Of a stretch of 20,445 nucleotides of DNA, positions 15,310-20,445 are shown piece by piece. Position numbers and translations under genes: made by a program. The notes below the pieces were generated by a model, which saw only the letters and a program-made list of their open reading frames with translations, made no database searches and was not told the DNA's origin. Source of the DNA: Campylobacteraceae bacterium (GTDB taxonomy: Bacteria; Campylobacterota; Campylobacteria; Campylobacterales; Sulfurovaceae); contig JALVEV010000289.1 in NCBI GenBank assembly GCA_027030605.1, positions 1 through 20,445 of the forward strand. Reading direction: 5' to 3'. Each line of letters opens with the position of its first letter. Within the stretch, counting starts at the first letter, position 1.

Positions 15310-16593
15310 ATGAAGCAGATACTAATAACTATACTATTAACACTAAATGCTCTCTCCTCTTCAATTACAGCAACATCTATAGATGGGAAGAAAAAAATAC
15401 TCTCAAATATTCAAACTGCACTAGATTTTCTACATCAATATGGAGGAGGAGAGGTTCAACTCTCTTTAGGAGAGTTTATAGTAAAAGAGCAACTTAAAAT
15501 CTATGATAATACCACACTAAAAGGTTCACTCAACAAAGATGGAGAGTTAGGTACACTTATAAAAGTAGAACACTCTACCACCAATTTACCCCCCTCTAAA
15601 CAACTACCACCTCTAATTATTAATGAGTTTTATAATAGAAAAGATAATAACTCCTATAACCATAATATTATAATTAAAAATCTTAAAATAGATGGCAACA
15701 GTAAAAAGGAGCAAAAGAGATGGTCTTTAGGCTCAGGAAATGCAATTATTATAAACTTTTTACATGTAAAAGATATAGAGCTTAAAAATCTAAATATTCA
15801 AAACACTCTAGATGATGCTATTTTTATTAAAGATGGAGAGAGTATTAACATTAGCAACTCTACTATTAAAAATAGTGGTCACTCTGCTGTTTTTATTGTT
15901 GAGTCAAATAATACTACTGTTAAAAGTATGGATATTGACATCAATGTCAACAGTGGCATACGATTTTTTGGAGGAGACAATATTGTTATAAAAGATAATA
16001 GACTCTACTCTACTTCAGGTTATGGAAACTATGGTATTCAAGTCTCTCAAGCCTACTCAGAAAAGCCGATGAACAACCTACTTATTCAAAACAATGTTAT
16101 TAAAAATACTCCCTATGCAGGGATTGCACTCTATGCTAGTAGAGGTAGAGATATTGCAAAAGCTACTATTGAAGATAACTTTATTGAGGGGTGTGGAGCA
16201 AAAGCTCCTAACTTAGAGGAGTTCCCTAAAACAACCATTGAAGAGGCAGGTGGTATCAATATCCAATATTTTAAATCCGTTATTATAAAAAACAATATTT
16301 TACACAATAACTATGGAAGTGCTATTTTGCTTGATAATAGATTTTACAGTAGTGATGTTAACTTTACTGATTTAGATAAGATAAAAAGAGAAGTAGTTAT
16401 AGCTAATAATAAAATTATAGGAAGCCAATCAGATAAAAAAGAGGCATACGGGATAGAGAAGCATGGTAACTCTTGTCATCTAAAAGTTACCATAAAAGAT
16501 AACTTTTTAGAGAAGAATCAAAACGGAAATCTCTCGCCAAATCTCTATAAAGATTTAAACAACTCTAATGAGTCCAACTGCTCCCAAGGGTAA
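15310..16593 (+). CDS. secreted right-handed parallel beta-helix protein (pectate-lyase-like fold)
   Basis: A 427-residue protein with an N-terminal signal peptide (hydrophobic about 3-17, cleavage probably after the ITATS region). The opening IQTALDFLHQYGGGEVQLSL then GEF (34-56) resembles the start of pectate-lyase-superfamily beta-helices. Many Asn/Ile-rich coils follow, about one per 22-25 residues, for example IIIKNLKIDGNS, SINISNSTIKNSG, NIVIKDNRLY and LLIQNNVIKNTP. This fold hosts polysaccharide lyases, hydrolases and C5-epimerases. I could not identify a catalytic set with certainty. As the last gene of the operon and exported, it may trim, release or epimerise the polymer. AAAGG (15299-15303) lies 6 nt before the ATG. 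Its last 16 codons run antisense through the 3' end of metK. Confidence 0.8.
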   Translation: MKQILITILLTLNALSSSITATSIDGKKKILSNIQTALDFLHQYGGGEVQLSLGEFIVKEQLKIYDNTTLKGSLNKDGELGTLIKVEHSTTNLPPSKQLPPLIINEFYNRKDNNSYNHNIIIKNLKIDGNSKKEQKRWSLGSGNAIIINFLHVKDIELKNLNIQNTLDDAIFIKDGESINISNSTIKNSGHSAVFIVESNNTTVKSMDIDINVNSGIRFFGGDNIVIKDNRLYSTSGYGNYGIQVSQAYSEKPMNNLLIQNNVIKNTPYAGIALYASRGRDIAKATIEDNFIEGCGAKAPNLEEFPKTTIEEAGGINIQYFKSVIIKNNILHNNYGSAILLDNRFYSSDVNFTDLDKIKREVVIANNKIIGSQSDKKEAYGIEKHGNSCHLKVTIKDNFLEKNQNGNLSPNLYKDLNNSNESNCSQG

Positions 16594-17741
16594 TCCCCCT
16601 GCCCAACTTGCCCACGAGCTGCTACATCAGCGTACAAGAATGTCTCTTTAGATGGTTTGTCTAAAGAGAACTTTTGAGTAATCCAGTTTGGTGTAAGTGG
16701 GAAGTTCTCCATTACAAAAGTAGAGAGTTTATCATCATCTAATCCATCAACTACTGTTCCATAGGTATCAACAGCTACAGAGGTTGGTCGTGCTACTCCA
16801 ATTGCATAAGAGATTTGAACCACACACTTCTTAGCCAATCCACTAGCTACAATATGTTTAGCAATATATCTAGCAGCGTAGAGTCCTGAACGGTCAACTT
16901 TTGTATAATCTTTTGAACTTTGAGCTCCACCACCAATAGGGGCATACCCTCCAAAACTATCAACAATAAGTTTACGACCTGTTAGCCCTGAGTCATGTAA
17001 AGAGGAGTGAGAGACATATTTTCCTGTAGGGTTGATATGAATAATACAATCATCTCTATTATATAGCTCACTTGGTAATCCTGCATCATCTATAAGAGTC
17101 TGTATAAGCTCTCTAACCTCTTCAATACTCATAGTTGCTACACAAGGAGCAGAGACAACGATGGTGTGAATCTTTTTAGGGTTACAGCTCTCAAAATTAT
17201 CTTTAACTCCATAATCCATGGTCACTTGTGTCTTAATATCAACCCCCAACTCATGAGGATTAGCCTTAGCATAAGCATAAACCCTCTCCATAAGCATTCG
17301 TGCATAGGTAATGGCACTTGGCATATAGTTTTTAGTCTCACAATCAGCATAACCAAACATAATCCCTTGGTCACCTGCTCCTATTTCGCCATCTTCTTGG
17401 TCAACCCCTTGATTAATATCTGGAGATTGTTCATTGAGAAGTACTTGAACCTCTACCTCATCTGGATTTAAACACTCTGCATTGGTAAAGTGTGGATTTC
17501 CATTGTAACCAATATTTGCAAGTGTCTCTTTTACTAAATCTGTATACTCTTGATGTGTCAATTTAGTATTAGAGGTTACCTCCCCCCCTATAACCACATG
17601 TTTACCTGCTACAAATACCTCTGAGGCTACTCTTGATTTGGAGTCTCCCATAATCAATCTGTCAACAATGCTATCTGCTATAATATCAGCACACTTATCT
17701 GGGTGTCCTGGGCTTACAACTTCACTAGTAAATAAATACAT
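16545..17741 (-). CDS. metK: S-adenosylmethionine synthetase
   Basis: A 398-residue cytoplasmic enzyme making S-adenosylmethionine from methionine and ATP, within the usual length range. It shows GHPDKCAD (12-19), the ATP-binding hexapeptide GAGDQG (121-126), the phosphate-binding loop GGGAQSSKDYTKVDRSG starting at 270, and SYAIGVARPTSV near 311-322. The AQSSKDYTKV variant, in place of the GGAFSGKD found in enterobacteria, fits Campylobacterota from memory. It is the last gene of the panD-ybaB-panC-metK operon, 23 nt after panC, with an AGAGAG Shine-Dalgarno. A run of seven G (complement 17582-17588) encodes the conserved Ile-Gly-Gly-Glu and is not evidence of phase variation. Its 3' end overlaps the convergent beta-helix gene by 49 nt. 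Confidence 0.97.
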   Translation of the reverse strand: MYLFTSEVVSPGHPDKCADIIADSIVDRLIMGDSKSRVASEVFVAGKHVVIGGEVTSNTKLTHQEYTDLVKETLANIGYNGNPHFTNAECLNPDEVEVQVLLNEQSPDINQGVDQEDGEIGAGDQGIMFGYADCETKNYMPSAITYARMLMERVYAYAKANPHELGVDIKTQVTMDYGVKDNFESCNPKKIHTIVVSAPCVATMSIEEVRELIQTLIDDAGLPSELYNRDDCIIHINPTGKYVSHSSLHDSGLTGRKLIVDSFGGYAPIGGGAQSSKDYTKVDRSGLYAARYIAKHIVASGLAKKCVVQISYAIGVARPTSVAVDTYGTVVDGLDDDKLSTFVMENFPLTPNWITQKFSLDKPSKETFLYADVAARGQVGQGDYPWEQLDSLELFKSL

Positions 17742-17764
17742 ATATTTCTCTCTTTTTTATTTTT

Positions 17765-18601
17765 TTAAATCCACAAATTATCAATAAGTCTAGTCGTACC
17801 AACTTTAGCTGCTACTAAAATAATGGTATTACCCAACTCCACTTGCTCTATTGGCTTAAACTCTCGATTAACAAGTACCACATACTCAACCTCTACTTCA
17901 GTTAGTACCTTTTTCATCTCTGTTATAATAGTAGAGGTATCAAACTCTTTTTGCATCACAAGCTCTGTAGCACGTTTAAGTGAACGAGACAAACTTAAAG
18001 CTCTAACTCTCTCCTCTTTAGAGAGATAGAGATTACGACTACTCAAAGCCAAACCATCCTTGTCTCTTACAATATCACAAGGAACTATCTGAACATTTAT
18101 AAAGTAGTTCTTAACCATTTGAGTAATAAGTGCTAGTTGTTGGGCATCTTTTTTACCAAAATAGGCACGAAAAGCTGAGGGCTTATTATAGGCAATTAGA
18201 TTTAAAAGCTTCATAACTATCTGCAACATTCCATCAAAATGTCCAGGGCGTTTTGTCCCCTCTAGTATAAAACCTCTAATAGCAGGTGCAATAATGCTCA
18301 ATTCATCTTTTTCATACATCATCTGAGCTGTTGGCATAAAGAGAATATCTACTCCTGCGAGTTCACAAATCTTTGCATCAGCCTCCTCTTTTCGAGGATA
18401 TGCATCCAAATCTTCACCCTCTAAGAACTGTGTAGGATTAACAAAAATAGAGACAACTACAGAGTCATTCTCTTTACGTGCTTGACGAATAAGACTCAAA
18501 TGCCCCTCATGCAATGCACCCATGGTAGGAACAAAACCAACACTCCCCTTAAAGGTTGATGTTGCTTTTAAAAGCTCATCAATAGTATTAACCGTAATCA
18601 T
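17765..18601 (-). CDS. panC: pantothenate synthetase
   Basis: A 278-residue enzyme that condenses pantoate and beta-alanine with ATP to give pantothenate, the coenzyme A precursor. It has PTMGALHEGH (25-34, nucleotide-binding HxGH), SIFVNPTQF (51-59), LEGTKRPGHFDG (113-124), FGKKDAQQL (148-156) and SSRN (187-190), all expected catalytic or binding segments. Small departures such as KKDAQQ for the more common EKDYQQ do not remove key residues. It sits 6 nt after ybaB and shares the operon with panD, whose product supplies beta-alanine, so two successive pathway steps are made together. The ribosome-binding site is weak and translation may be coupled to ybaB. Confidence 0.96.
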   Translation of the reverse strand: MITVNTIDELLKATSTFKGSVGFVPTMGALHEGHLSLIRQARKENDSVVVSIFVNPTQFLEGEDLDAYPRKEEADAKICELAGVDILFMPTAQMMYEKDELSIIAPAIRGFILEGTKRPGHFDGMLQIVMKLLNLIAYNKPSAFRAYFGKKDAQQLALITQMVKNYFINVQIVPCDIVRDKDGLALSSRNLYLSKEERVRALSLSRSLKRATELVMQKEFDTSTIITEMKKVLTEVEVEYVVLVNREFKPIEQVELGNTIILVAAKVGTTRLIDNLWI

Positions 18602-18607
18602 AATAGC

Positions 18608-18922
18608 CTATTTCATTCCAAAAGGATTCAGTCCACCCATTATACCCATAGCTTGAGATTTTTTATTATCTTCAACCATTTTAAGGACATCATTAATAGC
18701 AGAGATTAAAAGAATTTGCAGTGAAGATTTATCATCTAACAGAGAGTCATCTATGGTAATGTCAATAATCTCATTAGCTCCATTAGCCGTTACCTCAACC
18801 ATGCCACCACCTGCTTTTGCTGTCATGGTAACATTTTTTGATTGCTCCTCTATCTCTTTGGCTTTTGATTGTAAATCTTTCACCATTTCAGCCATTTTAC
18901 TCATATCCATCTCACCAAACAT
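18608..18922 (-). CDS. ybaB: YbaB/EbfC family nucleoid-associated protein
   Basis: A 104-residue protein of the YbaB/EbfC family, typical in length. It has an N-terminal amphipathic helix (MSKMAEMVKDLQSKAKEIEE region, about 7-26), the glycine-rich AGGGMVEVTANGANEIIDI (37-55) beta-sheet portion, and a C-terminal helix ending in a Met/Gly-rich tail (GIMGGLNPFGMK). These proteins form dimers that bind DNA with low specificity and affect nucleoid shape. The ATG overlaps the panD stop by one base (TAATG). Elsewhere ybaB often neighbours dnaX-recR, so its position between panD and panC is noteworthy; I believe a similar order occurs in other Campylobacterota but could not check. Confidence 0.92.
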   Translation of the reverse strand: MFGEMDMSKMAEMVKDLQSKAKEIEEQSKNVTMTAKAGGGMVEVTANGANEIIDITIDDSLLDDKSSLQILLISAINDVLKMVEDNKKSQAMGIMGGLNPFGMK

Positions 18923-19290
18923 TACTCTAATCCTTTATAAGCTTGTGCAATGCTATTATCATCTTCTAAAATAACAATTTTAGGCTGAAACTCATCAGCC
19001 TCCTCTTCAGTCATGGTTGCATAGGCAATAATAATAATCTTATCACCCACATGTACTTTTCTAGCAGCAGCACCATTAAGACAAATCTCTTTTTTCCCAC
19101 GCTCTCCTGGAATAATATAGGTAGAGAAACGCTCTCCATTATTAATGTTGACAATGTCTATCTTCTGCCCTACTCGCATATTGGCGGCATCCAAAAGGTC
19201 TTGGTCAATGGTAATAGAACCTACATAGTGCAGATTGGCTTCGGTCACTGTCGCTCTGTGAAGTTTACTATAGAGCATGGTAATATTCAT
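18922..19290 (-). CDS. panD: aspartate 1-decarboxylase proenzyme
   Basis: A 122-residue pyruvoyl-dependent enzyme converting aspartate to beta-alanine for pantothenate synthesis. The self-processing site is YVGSIT with cleavage between G24 and S25, and S25 becomes the pyruvoyl group. K9, R54, Y58 and the NGAAAR loop (72-77), all known to matter for cleavage or substrate binding, are present. Length is usual for the family. It is the first gene of the operon, with GGAG (19300-19303) 9 nt before the ATG and an extended -10 promoter upstream. In some bacteria a separate PanZ/PanM maturation factor is needed; none is visible here, consistent with a self-cleaving form. Confidence 0.97.
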   Translation of the reverse strand: MNITMLYSKLHRATVTEANLHYVGSITIDQDLLDAANMRVGQKIDIVNINNGERFSTYIIPGERGKKEICLNGAAARKVHVGDKIIIIAYATMTEEEADEFQPKIVILEDDNSIAQAYKGLE

Positions 19291-19329
19291 TACAGTTTTC
19301 TCCGTGATTTATATAGTTTAATTTAAGGT

Positions 19330-19338
19330 ATTATAGCA
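19330..19338 (-). promoter_or_regulatory. extended -10 promoter of the panD operon
   Basis: TGC-TATAAT on the minus strand (19338-19330) is a perfect extended -10 element about 40 nt upstream of the panD start. The expected start near 19323 leaves a leader of roughly 33 nt that includes the GGAG ribosome-binding site. No -35 box is visible, which an extended -10 does not need. Confidence 0.55.
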
Positions 19339-19360
19339 GATTATTATTTGTGTTTTGTAG

Positions 19361-19380
19361 GGACAAGGCGATGCCTTGCC
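19361..19380. repeat. GC-rich palindrome (REP-like hairpin or weak terminator)
   Basis: The sequence GGACAAGGCGATGCCTTGCC folds into an 8-bp stem with a GAT loop and one bulged A: CAAGGC (19364-19369) pairs with GCCTTG (19373-19378), and GG with CC. It is much richer in GC than the surrounding DNA. It lies 15 nt beyond the stop of the minus-strand ferredoxin-like gene and upstream of the panD promoter. No U tract follows on either strand, so termination would be inefficient. It may be a degenerate copy of a dispersed palindromic repeat. Confidence 0.4.
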
Positions 19381-19394
19381 TAAAATGAAGTGGA

Positions 19395-19769
19395 CTAACG
19401 TGCCATTTGAGATGGAGGAACGGGGTCACCCCACATCTGCTCAGGAATTACATACTCCTCAACAACATTTCCACCAATAATATGCTCATCAATAATTCTG
19501 TCAATTTTCTCTTTGGTTAAACCTACATACATAGTATGACCTGGCTCTACTAAGATTACAGGACCCTGTTGACAACGCCCAAGGCATGAGGTTTGAATTG
19601 GTTGAACATTTCCAATAATCCCTTTTTGCATTAAGGTTTGCGAAAGGTGTTGCATAAGCTGTTGCGACTCTGGATTGTTTTGACTTACACAGCTTGGTTT
19701 TGGCATCCCTGGAGGTGCAGACTGTTGACACTTAAAAATATAAAATGCTGGTTGTGGTATTCCCATCAT
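19395..19769 (-). CDS. thioredoxin-like [2Fe-2S] ferredoxin domain protein
   Basis: A 124-residue protein with the arrangement of thioredoxin-fold ferredoxins (NuoE / Aquifex Fd type). It has a first strand FYIFKCQQS with C14, a second cysteine C27 after a 12-residue gap, and the pair C62-x3-C66 in TSCLGRCQQGP, followed by VILVEPG and YVGLTKEKID. Four cysteines in this spacing suit a [2Fe-2S] cluster. The C-terminal ~25 residues (VIPEQMWGDPVPPSQMAR) are an extension of unknown use. It is a likely cytoplasmic electron carrier; the partner is unknown. AAGGA (19777-19781) lies 7 nt before the first of two adjacent ATGs, which favours the first. It appears to be a single-gene unit with a possible TATACT box at 19801-19796. 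Confidence 0.82.
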   Translation of the reverse strand: MMGIPQPAFYIFKCQQSAPPGMPKPSCVSQNNPESQQLMQHLSQTLMQKGIIGNVQPIQTSCLGRCQQGPVILVEPGHTMYVGLTKEKIDRIIDEHIIGGNVVEEYVIPEQMWGDPVPPSQMAR

Positions 19770-19795
19770 ATTGAAATCCTTCTGTTTTAATTAGG

Positions 19796-19801
19796 AGTAT
19801 A
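19796..19801 (-). promoter_or_regulatory. candidate -10 box of the ferredoxin-like gene
   Basis: TATACT on the minus strand, 27 nt before the ATG, gives a predicted leader of about 20 nt that still holds the AAGGA ribosome-binding site. No -35 match is seen. The rest of the 101-nt gap (19770-19870) is AT-rich, with only a 5-bp inverted repeat (AACTTAAAGTT region) and no clear terminator for the upstream gene. Confidence 0.35.
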
Positions 19802-19870
19802 TTACTCTTATTTAAAATAGATATAACTTAAAGTTAACTTCTAAAGTCAATTTTTTTCAAAAATGTTACA

Positions 19871-20445
19871 CTAAGGAAGATAATTTATTGCCCCTCTAAA
19901 ACCTATACCATTTGTTCTGTTGCTACTATCTGACTCTCCACCTGTCGTGCCTTGTAACAAATCTAAAATTGAACCAGCTCTCACTATTACTGCATAATTA
20001 TCTTTAGTCGCACCTCTTCCTATACCTACATCTAAATCACTATTTGCACCATATGTTGGGTAATTATAGTACAACCTATCAATATCGACTCCCCACCAAC
20101 TTTGAACATCCTCAAGTGAAAATTTACTATTCTCACTCTTATCTTTTAACCACATCAAATCTTTTAAGAACTCTTTATGCTGAGTATCAAATTCATAAAT
20201 TTTCGAATGATAATCTCTAGGAATATTAAAGTCCTCTTCAATTAACCCATTTCTTAAGTAAGTACCATCACCCACATTATCTAAATCTGCTTTTAACAGA
20301 AGAGCTATCTGTGCATACTGTTTTTGAGACATCAATGTTACAGCAGACTCAACGCCTCTATAGTGTTTTAAAGAGACCATAATCTGATAGGGAGCAAGTG
20401 ACGAAAGACGCTTAGATAAGGTAGCTATATCATAGTTAAAGGTTA
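19871..20445 (-). CDS. unrecognised protein, C-terminal part (5' end off window)
   Basis: I do not recognise this protein. The frame has an ATG at 20380 but stays open with no stop to the right edge (visible upstream residues include TFNYDIATLSKRLSSLAPYQI), so the true start most likely lies outside the window and the ATG is internal. About 190 residues are visible. The first ~90 look helical (KHYRGVESAVTLMSQKQYAQ, then IALLLKADLDNV and KEFLKDLMWLKDKS). A Trp-rich stretch, VQSWWGVDIDRLYYNYP, follows, then a Gly/Asp-rich tail with DVGIGRGATKDNYAVIVRAG and GGESDSSNRTNGIGFRGAINY. No membrane segment or known catalytic motif is evident in this part. Base composition resembles its neighbours. There is no ribosome-binding site evidence for the ATG at 20380. 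Confidence 0.6.
   Translation of the reverse strand, partial: TFNYDIATLSKRLSSLAPYQIMVSLKHYRGVESAVTLMSQKQYAQIALLLKADLDNVGDGTYLRNGLIEEDFNIPRDYHSKIYEFDTQHKEFLKDLMWLKDKSENSKFSLEDVQSWWGVDIDRLYYNYPTYGANSDLDVGIGRGATKDNYAVIVRAGSILDLLQGTTGGESDSSNRTNGIGFRGAINYLP

Noticed and set aside
16593..16640. Terminator between the beta-helix gene and metK
   Set aside because: No stem followed by a T run was found on either strand around the overlap.
17166..17471. 101-codon plus-strand open frame antisense to metK
   Set aside because: metK is certain on the other strand and this frame has no family resemblance or Shine-Dalgarno.
17582..17588. Run of seven C (G7 in metK) as a possible phase-variation tract
   Set aside because: It encodes the conserved Ile-Gly-Gly-Glu of MetK, an essential enzyme, so on/off switching is implausible.
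18753..19326. Two plus-strand open frames opposite ybaB and panD
   Set aside because: They are shadows of well-identified genes with no start signals.
19501..19731. Cys-containing 76-codon minus-strand frame
   Set aside because: It is a shifted frame of the ferredoxin-like gene; the in-frame protein has the proper cysteine spacing and ribosome-binding site.

Overview
This window looks like chromosomal DNA of a Campylobacterota (Epsilonproteobacteria) member, probably a Sulfurovum- or Sulfurimonas-like bacterium. The evidence is low GC content, very dense gene packing with ATGA and TAATG overlaps, TATAAT-type -10 boxes behind T tracts without clear -35 boxes, and an epsilon-like MetK. This placement is inference from sequence character. 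No RNA gene, IS element, CRISPR array or origin was found.

Layout. (1) 1-1198, minus strand: end of an amino-uronic-acid nucleotide-sugar operon, with WbpB-type dehydrogenase followed by WbpD-type N-acetyltransferase (cut by the window edge). (2) 1390-2400, plus strand: a lone secreted seven-repeat LVIVD beta-propeller with its own promoter and a palindrome in its leader. (3) 7510-2421, minus strand: a polysaccharide-export operon, in order a Wzc/Wzz-like co-polymerase with a degenerate kinase domain, a hexapeptide acyltransferase, a Wzx-type flippase and a FemAB/GNAT-like acyltransferase. (4) 7689-16593, plus strand, divergent from (3): an ankyrin-repeat protein, a cytoplasmic CE4-like deacetylase, a Wzy/ligase-type polymerase, then WbqC - GT4 - PIG-L deacetylase - WbqC - GT4, and a secreted beta-helix protein. 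(5) 19290-16545, minus strand: core-metabolism operon panD - ybaB - panC - metK. The beta-helix gene runs 49 nt into the 3' end of metK from the other strand. (6) 19769-19395: a thioredoxin-fold [2Fe-2S] ferredoxin-like protein. (7) 20445-19871: 3' part of an unrecognised gene that stays open through the right edge.

How the genes fit together. Regions 1, 3 and 4 read as one Wzx/Wzy-dependent surface-polysaccharide locus. WbpB/WbpD make a 2,3-diamino-uronic acid precursor. Two GT4 enzymes add sugars. PIG-L, WbqC, the hexapeptide transferase and the GNAT-like protein probably tailor amino or hydroxyl groups. Wzx flips, Wzy polymerises and the Wzc-like protein governs chain length. The beta-helix protein may cut or modify the exported polymer. 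Not visible here are an initiating phospho-glycosyltransferase, an outer-membrane Wza channel, and WbpA/WbpE; they may lie outside the window.

The points most worth a second look are the duplicated WbqC-GT4 module around a PIG-L deacetylase, the apparent pseudokinase Wzc, a Shine-Dalgarno-sequestering hairpin before the deacetylase gene, and the convergent overlap with metK.
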